This document shows, in pieces, positions 36,900 through 46,234 of a stretch of DNA of 64,000 bases. Position 1 is the first letter of the stretch; every line of letters begins with the position of its first letter. Made by a program: the position numbers and the translations under genes. This stretch comes from an uncultured Methanospirillum sp. (lineage in GTDB: Archaea; Halobacteriota; Methanomicrobia; Methanomicrobiales; Methanospirillaceae), in assembly GCF_963668475.1 (NCBI RefSeq), contig NZ_OY764544.1, forward strand, positions 3,657,986 through 3,721,985, read 5' to 3'. The notes beneath the pieces were generated by a model. The model saw nothing but the letters and a program-made list of their open reading frames with translations, had not been told where the DNA came from and made no database searches.

Positions 36900-37915
36900 G
36901 GGTTTTCAATCTCTTGTCTCAGGCAAATTGGTGACGGAATTTTAGGTGCACGAGGGTCAAGTAGCCAGGTTGCTGCAAAATGAGTCGAAGTGACCTGAAA
37001 CATTGGCGGCATCTTCTCATAGTCGATCTTCATCGCATACTCGTTTCGTTCTGCGAATGCATCCCCTTTGGGAGGATTAAGAAGAATCGGTGGTAATCCT
37101 GGGATAGATTTCAAAGGATGGCCTTCTTTGGCGACGGAAGGCAGGGCCTGCATCAATCCCCACGTGTAGGGATGGCGGGGATCATAAAATATCTCTTCTA
37201 CTGTCCCTATCTCAACAATTTTTCCGGCATACATGACTGCAACACGATCAGCAATCCGAGCAACAACACCGAGATCGTGGGAGACGAAGACAATTGCAAC
37301 CCCGGTCTTATCGCGTATTTCCAGAAGCAAATTCAGTATTTTCGCCTGAACTGTAACATCAAGGGCTGTTGTCGGTTCATCGGCAAAGATTAGTTTAGGG
37401 TTTGACGCAAGCGCAATGGCAAGTACACAGCGCTGGCGCATTCCTCCTGAGAAGAAGTGCGGTTGATGATCAAAACGATGAACCGGATCCTGAATACCAA
37501 TGAGGTCGAGAAGTTCAAGAGCACGAGATTTAGCCCCCTCATTACTGACATTACGGTGTTGATGAATTGCTTCGGTAATCTGCTTGCCGATGGGCATCGT
37601 CGGGTTCAGCGTTGTCATCGGGTCCTGGAAGATCATCGAAAATGCAGTCCCACGAAGCTCCCGCATTTTTTTCTCGGAATACTGCGTGATGTCAGTCCCG
37701 TCAAAAATGATCTTACCTGAGGTGATACGGGAATTCCCAGGAAGGAGTTTCAGTACAGACTGACACATAACAGTTTTTCCGCAGCCGGATTCTCCGACAA
37801 TGGCGAGAATCTCACCTTTATTTACGATAAGATTCACACCGCGTACTGCCTGGACTTCACCTTCAGGGGTATCAAAGCTCAGGGATAAATTTTCAAGCTG
37901 TAAAAGAGGGTCCAT
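36896..37915 (-). CDS. Nickel/oligopeptide ABC importer, first ATP-binding subunit (DppD/NikD-like)
   Basis: A 339-residue ATPase with Walker A GESGCGKTV, signature FSGGMRQRCVLAIAL and Walker B LIFADEPTTALDVTVQ. The C-terminal region begins like an oligo_HPY domain (LPPILLNPPKGDAFAERNEYA) but the cysteines of the usual GCxFxxRC motif are replaced by Ala and Asn, unlike the homologue at 276-1211. It overlaps the next ATPase gene by four bases. Its permeases are encoded about 7 kb upstream at 43986-45880. Confidence 0.92.
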   Translation of the reverse strand: MDPLLQLENLSLSFDTPEGEVQAVRGVNLIVNKGEILAIVGESGCGKTVMCQSVLKLLPGNSRITSGKIIFDGTDITQYSEKKMRELRGTAFSMIFQDPMTTLNPTMPIGKQITEAIHQHRNVSNEGAKSRALELLDLIGIQDPVHRFDHQPHFFSGGMRQRCVLAIALASNPKLIFADEPTTALDVTVQAKILNLLLEIRDKTGVAIVFVSHDLGVVARIADRVAVMYAGKIVEIGTVEEIFYDPRHPYTWGLMQALPSVAKEGHPLKSIPGLPPILLNPPKGDAFAERNEYAMKIDYEKMPPMFQVTSTHFAATWLLDPRAPKIPSPICLRQEIENP

Positions 37916-37997
37916 TCAGATTCATGCCTCCCAGATTCATGTATCACTGTAAAAAAATCAATCTACTTTAGATTAGCGTCAGATACGTTCAAAAAAA

Positions 37998-39599
37998 TTA
38001 TTTGGACAGAGTCCATTCTTCGATATTCCACATGACGCCCACAGCGTGGTGACCAAGAGTTCTTGTGGTATCCAGACCACTCAGTCCTTTGGTACTGACA
38101 TAGTTTCCGTCAAGGTATGCAACCAGAACAATCCCCGGCTGTTTTGCATACGCTGCTTCAAACTCCTGGTAAATCTGTTTACGTTTGGCTGGATCAAGTT
38201 CCTGCCTGCCCTGATTGAGAAGTGCATCAACTTCAGGGTTGGAGTATGCCATAGAATTACCGCTTGCATTAGTAACAAAACTTGAAAAAATCATGTCGGG
38301 ATCGAACGTTACCGCGTTCCCGGCAAGGAAACTGTTGAATCCCTTGGTATAGTCCAGTTTCGTGACGAGAACAACCTCCATCTCAACACCGGCATCTTTG
38401 AGCATCCGGGAGCAGAGGTTGGCAATATCAACACGTTCTTCTTCATAATCGCGGACCTGGACGGTGAAGTGGAACTTCTGGCCATTACGTTCATAGATTC
38501 CGTCGCTTCCTTTCTTCCAGCCAAGTTTCTCCATCTCGGTAGCAAATTTGTTCAGATCATAGGAGTAGATATCTGCTGCTTTATTTCCACCAAATGCATT
38601 GATCTGAATAGGACTATAGGCACGGAAACCACGCCCATCGAGTACACTCTTGACAACGGCATCTTTGTCAATTGCATAGTTTAATACACCGACGGAGTCG
38701 CCATTTTTCTGCCAGAACTCAAGTTTATAGTCCATGGATATTGCCCGGTAATCGGCGGTTTTAAAGTCAATGTTTTTGTAGTTGGGATTATCACGGAATG
38801 TTTTTGCATAGTTTGCATTCAGCCATGCAAGGTCTGCCTCACCGGTCTTGAGCATAGTAGCCTTGGTTCCCTCTACCGCCACAGTTTTGTAAATAACCCG
38901 TTCGATCTTCGGAACATGGCCATAGTATGCCGTGTTGCGTTCGAGCGTGATCATTTTGCCTGCTGTATCCCAGTTGACAAATTTGTACCTTCCAGTCCCG
39001 ACCGGTTTCTGGTTATAGGGGGAGGTCATGAGATCGTTGCCCTTCATGAGATGGCTTGGGAGAATGCCCATTGTGAAATAGCCGAGCATTGCGGCATTGT
39101 CCTTGCCCATGGTGAAGACGACCGTAGAATCATCAGGTGCACTGACCGATTGTATATCTTTAAAGTTACTGCGCACACTGGAAGAGAGGTTGGTGTCATG
39201 CATCAGTGTGTCATACGTATAGACCACATCAGCAGATGTAAATGGCTTTCCGTCATGCCATGTCACTCCTTTGCGAAGATTGAAGGTGTAGACTTTCTTG
39301 TCTTTGTCATAGGTATAACTCTCTGCCAGATCAACAACAGGAGTCCCGTTGGCATCATACTTCATCAGGCCTGAGAATATAATCTCAGTCAGCTCTCCAC
39401 TACTGATAACCGGGTTGATGGTATCCGTATTCTCTCCAGCGTACATGAGCGTATTGCTCATTCCCGTTGCATTGGCTCCAGAAGTCGCATTTCCAACAGG
39501 TGCACTGGTCCCGGTTTTACTGGTATTTAAGCATCCTACTGCCAACAGGCAGAGGACAACAATAATACATAATGCAATAAATGTGGTTTGTTGTTTCAT
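37998..39599 (-). CDS. Family 5 solute-binding lipoprotein, copy 1
   Basis: A 533-residue NikA/DppA-type binding protein with a lipobox LLAVGC whose Cys is residue 23 from the ATG at 39599, so it is probably lipid-anchored on the outer face of the membrane. The family block RKGVTWHDGKPFTSADVVYTYD is clear. It is a close duplicate of the 42126-43727 protein. The ATG is favoured over a GTG one codon earlier because the duplicate has GTA there. Its own upstream gap holds a TAC-N13-GTA dyad, so it may be transcribed apart from the broken permease before it. Confidence 0.93.
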   Translation of the reverse strand: MKQQTTFIALCIIVVLCLLAVGCLNTSKTGTSAPVGNATSGANATGMSNTLMYAGENTDTINPVISSGELTEIIFSGLMKYDANGTPVVDLAESYTYDKDKKVYTFNLRKGVTWHDGKPFTSADVVYTYDTLMHDTNLSSSVRSNFKDIQSVSAPDDSTVVFTMGKDNAAMLGYFTMGILPSHLMKGNDLMTSPYNQKPVGTGRYKFVNWDTAGKMITLERNTAYYGHVPKIERVIYKTVAVEGTKATMLKTGEADLAWLNANYAKTFRDNPNYKNIDFKTADYRAISMDYKLEFWQKNGDSVGVLNYAIDKDAVVKSVLDGRGFRAYSPIQINAFGGNKAADIYSYDLNKFATEMEKLGWKKGSDGIYERNGQKFHFTVQVRDYEEERVDIANLCSRMLKDAGVEMEVVLVTKLDYTKGFNSFLAGNAVTFDPDMIFSSFVTNASGNSMAYSNPEVDALLNQGRQELDPAKRKQIYQEFEAAYAKQPGIVLVAYLDGNYVSTKGLSGLDTTRTLGHHAVGVMWNIEEWTLSK

Positions 39600-39715
39600 C
39601 ACATCACCAATTGAATCATTTTTATCCCGATTCGAACTGAAATCATAAACGCCAGAGCATCTTGAACAGATCTTTTCTATTCATACGATAACCGAAATAG
39701 ATTGCGCATTAATAA

Positions 39716-39734
39716 TACGTCATTTTATTTCGTA
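39716..39734. promoter_or_regulatory. Candidate operator, TAC-N13-GTA dyad
   Basis: AATAATAC, 13 bases, GTATTACT; the arms extend to TAATACG and CGTATTA around 11 bases, a perfect 7-base dyad. On the minus strand a TATA-like TTATTAAT (39708-39716 region) is flush with one arm. It is about 115 bases before the start of the binding lipoprotein. Confidence 0.55.
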
Positions 39735-39860
39735 TTACTCAGTAATTGTAATTCATTTTAACGTTTATAGATATTGTGAAAATATTCTGAAACATATGCA
39801 TCTCGTATATGTTTTTTAAACTAATTAAAAAAAGGGAAACCCATCAGACACGTGAAAATT

Positions 39861-40399
39861 TCAGAGCCTGTTCTGTTTTTTATTCGTATCTTTACGGAAA
39901 GCATTTGCAATTGAGGTGATGCAGGTCAAGGTGACAATAAGGAATAGTCCCGGGAAGATAATTACCCACCAGGTATTGGTAAGAAGGGCACGGTTGGCAA
40001 GTGAGAGAATACTTCCCCATGAGAGAATATCCAGTGGAAGGCCAAGTCCGAGAAAGCTCAACGTTGCTTCCATTGTGATGCAGGCACTTATACTTGAGAT
40101 AACCACAAACATTATCGCCGGTATGATATTTGGGATCAGATGAACCTTGACCAGGTGCGGTAAATCCGAGCCCATAGCTTTTGCAGCAAGGACATATTCA
40201 TTATTGCGAATCTGTCTGACCTCACTGCGGACAATTCTTGCAAGGTCAAACCAGCTCACGATTGCTATACCACTGTAAGTGTGAGAATAGTTTGTTTGCC
40301 CATAATTCCGAGCAGGAGAAGTGCAAGAAGAAGAGTTGGAATGCTATGAAATACTTCCACAATCCGTTGCATGAACAGATCTCCCCGGGTATTGGCCAT
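39861..40399 (-). pseudogene. Broken DppC/NikC-like permease, duplicate copy
   Basis: This is the C-terminal part of a permease almost identical to the intact one at 43986-44891. The N-terminal half is missing: similarity stops at about 40399, where the IS66-type remnant begins. There is also a one-base deletion near 40266-40272 (GTGGTATAGC against GTGGTCATTGC in the intact copy) that shifts the frame. The first 330 bases differ from the intact copy at only a few sites, while the rest differs more. It cannot make a working permease. Confidence 0.9.
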
Positions 40400-41728
40400 T
40401 ATCCTAAAATAAGAAGAAAAAATACAAGAATTAGAAAATCGGCTAAATCTTAATGGTTCAAATAGCAGTATTCCTCCCTCACAAGACCCTTTCCACAAAC
40501 GAAAGATTCCAAATTCTCGTAAACTGACTAATAAAAAACCGGGAGGACAAGAGGGCCATACCGGAATAACGATAATTCCTGTAGAAAATCCGGATATTGT
40601 CATAGAACATAGACCTTCCATTTGTTCAAACTGTGGTTGTACAGTTCAAACTCAATTGACAAATTTCATCGAAGAAAGACAGGAAATTGAGATTCCTGCA
40701 ATACAAATTAAATACATAGCCCACCATCTCCATTCTTATTTCTGTCCTCATTGTCATTCGGTGACGGATGGAAAATATCCACGACATATAACTCAAAAAA
40801 TTCAGTATGGCCCTCGTATCACGGCATATGTCACTTATCTTTCGGTCTATCAACTTATCCCCGTTAAACGACTGACTCAGATCCTCTACGATCTCTATGG
40901 ATGTAAAATGAGTCAGGGAACAGTCATCAATATGATCAACTGGTTTAGTTCAAATCTTGAAAATTTTGAAGAGCAAATACAATATCTGCTGATTAATTCT
41001 CCTGTAATCCATACTGATGAAACCGGTATGAAGGTAGGAAAGACAAAATACTGGCTTCATGTGGTTTCAACGAATAACCTGACATTATACGGTATTTTCT
41101 GAAGAAGGGGCCATGAAGGCATTGATGCACTCGGGGTATTGCCTTCTTTTTTGGGGGTTGCTGTTCACGATTTCTGGGACTCATATACGAAGTATCCCTG
41201 CAAACATGCATTTTGTAATGTGCATATTCTGCGTGAACTAACTCGGGTTAATGATGAAACACATCAACAATGGCCAGGTAAAAGGAGAACTCTCTTGGTT
41301 CAAACAAAGAAGACAGTTCAGATATTTACTGAAAAGGATGAGTTAGTACCAAATATCCTTCTCAAGTTTTTTAATGAGCAATACTTGGAATTGATCACTG
41401 AAGGTCTACAAGCAAATCCACCTCCAATCCGCATAACTGGAACTCGGGGGAAATTGAAACAGTCATTTGTAAGAAACCTACTTGAGCGAATGCAAGCACA
41501 TCATGAAGAAATACTTCGATTTGTTCATGAACCTTATGTTCCTTTCGATAATAATCTCGCCGAACGGGATGTACGAATGCCAAACTTAAAATGAAAATCT
41601 CGGGTTTATTTAGAAGTGAAGGCGGTGCTATGGCATTTTCCAGAATTCGCAGCTATGTTTCCACAATGCAGAATAATAATCTGTTAGTAATTGATGGATT
41701 AGTGCAGGCGGCTATAGGTGATCCTTGA
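40400..41728 (+). pseudogene. IS66-family transposase remnant
   Basis: Reading frames for an IS66-type (TnpC) transposase: N-terminal NGSNSSIPPSQDPFHKRK, zinc-finger part CSNCGCTVQ, catalytic HTDETGM, HDFWDSY and LAERDVRMP, and a C-terminal MKISGLFRSEGGAMAFSRIRS. The 5' end is cut at the junction with the broken permease (an in-frame stop lies at about 40407). An in-frame TGA at 41100-41102 and a one-base loss near 41590 break the gene further. I see no accessory tnpA/tnpB genes or terminal repeats, so the element is dead. Confidence 0.87.
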
Positions 41729-41772
41729 ATGCCAGATGAGGCCCTTATTTGGTGTTCAGAAAAAGGGGATAT

Positions 41773-42021
41773 TCATTCAGGTTTGGCATACACCTGAATA
41801 GTAGCAAAATATGAATAGAGAACCAATCCAATCATTATTTCTGGATCGTAAAAAGCTGCCCCTTGACCATCTTCACGACGTTCTTTATATAATGCAGAGA
41901 GATCTAATATTGAGACCAAATCAAGGAAAATTAGGCTGAAATCATCATCCGGGATCCAATCCTTCATATTTTCAGGAAGGAGGAAAAGTTGCTCAAGATC
42001 TCGACCCCGTGTATTATACAT
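41773..42021 (-). pseudogene. IS1182-type transposase N-terminal fragment
   Basis: An 82-residue fragment with the start pattern of IS1182/ISNCY-type transposases: PENMKDWIPDDDFSLIFLDLVSILDLSALY and YDPEIMIGLVLYSYF in short blocks. The catalytic domain is absent; similarity ends at about 41790. It lies between the IS66 remnant and the right boundary of the duplicated binding-protein segment and probably took part in the rearrangement. Confidence 0.7.
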
Positions 42022-42125
42022 TGACTATATATTGATCACATGGGGAAAAGTACTTTTAATTGATATATGTTACAAAATATCCTCCTTTGAGGGAGTATTG
42101 CACCACTCTCATAAATTCAAAAAAA

Positions 42126-43727
42126 TTATTTGGACAGAGTCCATTCTTCGATATTCCACATGACACCCACAGCGTGGTGACCAAGAGTCCTTGTGGTATC
42201 CAGACCGCTCAGTCCTTTGATACTGACATACTCTCCATCAGTGTAAACAACCAGGACCATCCCCGGCTGTTTTGCATACGTTGATTCAAACTCATGGTAA
42301 ATCTGCTTGCGTTTGGTTGGATCAAGTTCATGTCTGGCCTGATCGAGGAGTGCATCAACCTCGGGGTTGGAGTATTTCATGGAATTGCCGCTTGCATTGG
42401 TAACATAACTTGAATATACCATGTCGGGATCGAACGTTACCGCGTTCCCTACAAGGAAGCCGTTGTCTTTAGTATAGTCCGTTTTTGCCATGGGAATAAC
42501 TTCCATCTCAACACCGGAATCTTTGAGCATCCGGGAGCAGAGGTTGGCAATATCAATACGTTCTTCTTCAGTTTCGGTGACTTGGATGTTGAAGTGGAAC
42601 TTCTGGCCATTGCGTTCATAGATTCCGTCGCTTCCTTTCTTCCAGCCAAGTTTCTCCATCTCGGCAGCAAATTTGATCAGATCATAGGAGTAGATATCTG
42701 CTGCGGTATTTCCGCCATATGCGTCGATTTGGATAGTGCTATAGGCAGGGAAACCGCGCCCATCGAGCACACTCTTGACAATGGCCTCTTTGTCAATGGC
42801 ATAGTTTAACACACCAATGGAGTCGCCATTTCTCTGCCAGAATGGAGAGTTGAAGTTCATGTTTATTGCCCGGAAATCCGAGGTTTTAAAGTCAATGTTC
42901 TTGTAATTGGGATTGTCACGGAACGCTTTTGCATATTTTGCATTCAGCCATGCAAGGTCTGCCTCACCAGTCCGGAGCATGGTTGCCTTGACCCCTTCCA
43001 CAGCCACAGTCTTGTAAATAACCCGTTCGATCTTCGGGACATGACCATAGTAGTTCGTGTTGCGCTCCACCGTGATCATTTTGCCTGCGGTATCCCAGTT
43101 GACAAACTTGTACCTTCCCGTTCCGACTGGTTTCTGGTTGTAAGGAGAGGTCATGACATCCTGGCCCTGCCAAAGGTGCTTGGGGAGAATCCCCATTGTA
43201 AAGTAGCCGGGCATGGCAGCATTGTCCCTGGCCATGGTAATGACAACCGTGTAATCATCCGGTGCGCTGACCGATTGGATATCTTGGTAGTTACTGCGGA
43301 TTGTGGTGGTGATGTTGGTGTTGTGAATCAGCGTGTCATACGTATAGACCACATCGGCAGATGTGAAGGGTTGCCCGTCATGCCAGGTCACCCCTTTACG
43401 AAGCTTGAAGGTGTAGACTTTCTTGTCTTTGTCATAGGTATAACTCTCTGCCAGATCACCGACAGGATTCCTATTGGCATCAAGCTTCGTCATGCCTGAG
43501 AAGATTATGTCAGTAAGTTCAGATCCGGTTTTAAGGACAGGGTTAATAGTAGCCGCACTCTCTCCCGCGTACATGAGGGTATTGTTCATCCCCGCTGCAC
43601 TAGCTCCAGAAGTCGCATTTGTGACAGGTGTACTGGTACCGGTTTTAGTGGTACTTGAACATCCTGCTGCCAACAGGCAGAGGACAACAATAATACATAA
43701 TGCTAGAAATGTGGTTTGTTGTTTCAT
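42126..43727 (-). CDS. Family 5 solute-binding lipoprotein, copy 2
   Basis: A 533-residue binding protein with lipobox LLAAGC (Cys23), close to the 37998-39599 protein along its length. Differences cluster in the region after the lipobox and in parts of the C-terminal lobe, so the ligand pocket may have shifted. It follows the intact permease pair (45880-43986), and together they give the order permease, permease, binding protein, then (after the remnant) binding protein, ATPase, ATPase. Its upstream gap has the same length (258 bases) as that of copy 1. Confidence 0.93.
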   Translation of the reverse strand: MKQQTTFLALCIIVVLCLLAAGCSSTTKTGTSTPVTNATSGASAAGMNNTLMYAGESAATINPVLKTGSELTDIIFSGMTKLDANRNPVGDLAESYTYDKDKKVYTFKLRKGVTWHDGQPFTSADVVYTYDTLIHNTNITTTIRSNYQDIQSVSAPDDYTVVITMARDNAAMPGYFTMGILPKHLWQGQDVMTSPYNQKPVGTGRYKFVNWDTAGKMITVERNTNYYGHVPKIERVIYKTVAVEGVKATMLRTGEADLAWLNAKYAKAFRDNPNYKNIDFKTSDFRAINMNFNSPFWQRNGDSIGVLNYAIDKEAIVKSVLDGRGFPAYSTIQIDAYGGNTAADIYSYDLIKFAAEMEKLGWKKGSDGIYERNGQKFHFNIQVTETEEERIDIANLCSRMLKDSGVEMEVIPMAKTDYTKDNGFLVGNAVTFDPDMVYSSYVTNASGNSMKYSNPEVDALLDQARHELDPTKRKQIYHEFESTYAKQPGMVLVVYTDGEYVSIKGLSGLDTTRTLGHHAVGVMWNIEEWTLSK

Positions 43728-43840
43728 TACATCACCAATTGAATCTTCTTTTCCCGATTTGAACTGAAATCATAAGCGTTAAAGCATCTCGAACAAATCA
43801 TTTTAATCACACGAAACTAAAATATGGCATGCATTAATAA

Positions 43841-43859
43841 TACATTTTCTTTAAACGTA
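43841..43859. promoter_or_regulatory. Candidate operator, TAC-N13-GTA dyad
   Basis: AATAATAC, 13 bases, GTATTACT. This matches the arms of the dyad at 39716-39734 in the duplicated copy, although the 13-base spacer has changed almost completely. The TATA-like TTATTAAT on the minus strand is also kept. Confidence 0.55.
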
Positions 43860-43985
43860 TTACTAAGCAATTGTAATTCTTTTTTAAGTTTATATGTGTT
43901 ATGAAATATTCTTAAAATATTTGCCATTATCCCATATTTTTTATAATGATTTAATAAAATAATAATACTATTTGGCGCAAGATAT

Positions 43986-44891
43986 TCAAAGCCTGTTCTG
44001 TTTTTTATTCGTATCTTTACGAAAAGCATTTGCAATTGAGGTGATGCAGGTCAAGGTGACAATAAGGAATATTCCCGGGAAGATAATTACCCACCAGGTA
44101 TTGGTAAGAAGGGCACGGTTGGCAAGTGAGAGAATACTTCCCCATGAGAGAATATCCAGTGGAAGGCCAAGTCCGAGAAAGCTCAACGTTGCTTCCATTG
44201 TGATGCAGGCACTTATACTTGAGATAACCACAAACATTATCGCCGGTATGATATTTGGGACCAGATGAACCTTGACCAGGTGCGGGAAATCCGAGCCCAT
44301 AGCTTTTGCAGCAAGGACATACTCATTGTTGCGAATCTGTCTGACCTCACTGCGGACAATTCTTGCAAGGGCAAACCAGTTCACTATTGCAATGACCACC
44401 GTAAGTGTGAGAATACTTTGTTTCCCCATGATTCCGAGCAGGAGGAGTGAGAGGAGAAGAGTCGGAATACTGTGAAATACTTCCACAATCCGCTGCATAA
44501 GCAGATCTCCCCGGGTGTTGGCCATTCCGTTGATACTGCCATATGTTATCCCCATCAGGGTGACTAAAACCATTCCAAACATACCAACCATTAGAGAGGT
44601 CCTTCCCCCATACCAGATGATGGAGTATAGATCCCGGCCCATTGAATCCGTTCCAAAGTAAAAGTCATGGCTTGGGGGTTCGTTGATGTGGTCGAGATAA
44701 TACATCGTTGGGTCATGATTGCTGATGTGGTCTGCAAAGATACACCCAAATACGATTATAGAAAGAACGATGATGGACAGCCACGGCAGTTTCTTAAGTG
44801 TTGGAAGAAGACTTTTTTTAAGGACAATTTCATCCTGTTTGTTATATCCCCCACCGACAATCTCAAAAGATGATGAGTCTATTTCTCCCAT
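43986..44891 (-). CDS. Nickel/oligopeptide ABC importer, permease (DppC/NikC-like)
   Basis: A 301-residue permease with an N-terminal cytoplasmic stretch, about six membrane segments and the DppC-type block FGTDSMGRDLYSIIWYGGRTSL. The EAA-type segment is AAKAMGSDFPHLVKVHLVPN. It overlaps the DppB-like gene by 13 bases. The broken copy at 39861-40399 derives from it. It would form the channel of the second nickel/peptide importer. Confidence 0.92.
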   Translation of the reverse strand: MGEIDSSSFEIVGGGYNKQDEIVLKKSLLPTLKKLPWLSIIVLSIIVFGCIFADHISNHDPTMYYLDHINEPPSHDFYFGTDSMGRDLYSIIWYGGRTSLMVGMFGMVLVTLMGITYGSINGMANTRGDLLMQRIVEVFHSIPTLLLSLLLLGIMGKQSILTLTVVIAIVNWFALARIVRSEVRQIRNNEYVLAAKAMGSDFPHLVKVHLVPNIIPAIMFVVISSISACITMEATLSFLGLGLPLDILSWGSILSLANRALLTNTWWVIIFPGIFLIVTLTCITSIANAFRKDTNKKQNRL

Positions 44892-45880
44892 ACTGTCACC
44901 CCCGTATCTTTCATCCGTGGATCTACCAATTCATTGATCGTGTATGCAGCAATGCTGGCGATAATAACAACCGATCCAGAGATCAGTACGAGCAACATAA
45001 GAAGGTTATAATCATGGTATTTTGCTGCCACAACTGCCATGTTTCCAATTCCAGGGTAGTTAAACACGGCTTCTGCTATAGCTGTGCCGCTTAATACATG
45101 GGGAATGGAGATAGCCATGAGGTTGATAATGGTCGGGGCGATATTTCGAAGAGAATGTTTCCAGATAATTTCCGATCTGCTTAAGCCTTTTGCCTTGGCT
45201 AAAAGGACGTAATCCTTACGATTTTCATCAAGCAGTTTATTCCGGATCATGTAGGCATAATACCAGATATGCGATCCAATCATGACGGTTAATGGCAGGA
45301 TGAGATGCTGTATACGGTTTACCAGATTCCCACTCATACCAAAGTCGTATGCACCGCTACTGGGCAGCCAGTTGAGATTAATACTGAATATCAGTACAAG
45401 ACAGAGACCAAGCCAGAACGCGGGAATGAAATAGATCATTGTACCGAGCTGGCAGGCAATCCGGTCAAAGAGTCCGTCTTCATGCAAGGCGCAGCCAATT
45501 GCGACGAGGATGGCCAATGTAAAAACAAGTACGTACGCGGTAACCCCAAGAATCAGCGTGTTGGCGATTAAGGGCGAAATGACATCCATTGCCGGGATTT
45601 TGTATTGTAGGGAAAGACCGAAATCCCCGGTTGCGGCATTGGCAAGCCAGTGGACATACTGAATATATACCGGGGTGTCCAGACCAAGCCGTACCCGGGC
45701 GGCATCCAGTTCCACCGGTCCCATAGACTCTATGGCATCGCCATAAAATGCCTGCAGTGGATCTCCCGGGGAAAGCCGTGCAAAAACAAAGACAATGATG
45801 GAGAGCAGAAAAACCGAACCAACAAGGATCAGGAGGTTGGTGAGGATTTTTTCCAGAACTGGGTGTTGTTTGAAGATCAT
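44879..45880 (-). CDS. Nickel/oligopeptide ABC importer, permease (DppB/NikB-like)
   Basis: A 333-residue permease with the DppB layout: first membrane segment ILVGSVFLLSIIVFVFARLSPGDP, outer loop ELDAARVRLGLDTPVYIQY and the EAA-type block LAKAKGLSRSEIIWKHSLRN. It is the first gene of the leftward importer operon. A TATA box TTTATAAT (complement of 45943-45950) and a TAC-N13-GTA dyad lie 63-92 bases upstream. Confidence 0.92.
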   Translation of the reverse strand: MIFKQHPVLEKILTNLLILVGSVFLLSIIVFVFARLSPGDPLQAFYGDAIESMGPVELDAARVRLGLDTPVYIQYVHWLANAATGDFGLSLQYKIPAMDVISPLIANTLILGVTAYVLVFTLAILVAIGCALHEDGLFDRIACQLGTMIYFIPAFWLGLCLVLIFSINLNWLPSSGAYDFGMSGNLVNRIQHLILPLTVMIGSHIWYYAYMIRNKLLDENRKDYVLLAKAKGLSRSEIIWKHSLRNIAPTIINLMAISIPHVLSGTAIAEAVFNYPGIGNMAVVAAKYHDYNLLMLLVLISGSVVIIASIAAYTINELVDPRMKDTGVTVWEK

Positions 45881-46234
45881 TGACCATCTCTCATTTCTGA
45901 GTATCTTGATACCATTAGGGGTACGATATTGCGATGTTATGCATTATAAATATTACAGAATTAATTGTAGTATTACGATAATGTGATAAAAACTCACTCA
46001 CTCATAACACAGAAGATCATATTTATTAGTCTGTAGATGTATTCTGAAACATAGTAAACTCACGGAAAAGAAATTGAATTGTATAATACCTGTCTGTATG
46101 AGTTTATTCAAAGTATATGTAGAATCGCAGATTGTTTACTCTTAAGTTAATACTGTCCTCTACGATGGTTAATATCAGTTACCTGAAACTGAATTTGTGC
46201 TACAAAATATGTGGAATTGTTTGTTATAATAATA
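45881..46234. other. 354-base intergenic region with importer promoter
   Basis: This gap between the importer operon and the methyltransferase gene on the same strand holds the importer's TATA box (45943-45950) and dyad (45954-45972) at its left end. The remaining 260 bases are A/T-rich and show no gene or clear structure. Confidence 0.6.
45954..45972. promoter_or_regulatory. Candidate operator, TAC-N13-GTA dyad
   Basis: ATATTAC, 13 bases, GTATTAC. On the minus strand the GTA arm runs straight into the TATA box TTTATAAT of the DppB-like gene at 45880. Confidence 0.55.

Noticed and set aside
38916..39374. 152-residue plus-strand frames inside both family 5 binding-protein genes (also 43041-43499)
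   Set aside because: They are conserved only because the genes on the other strand are duplicates.
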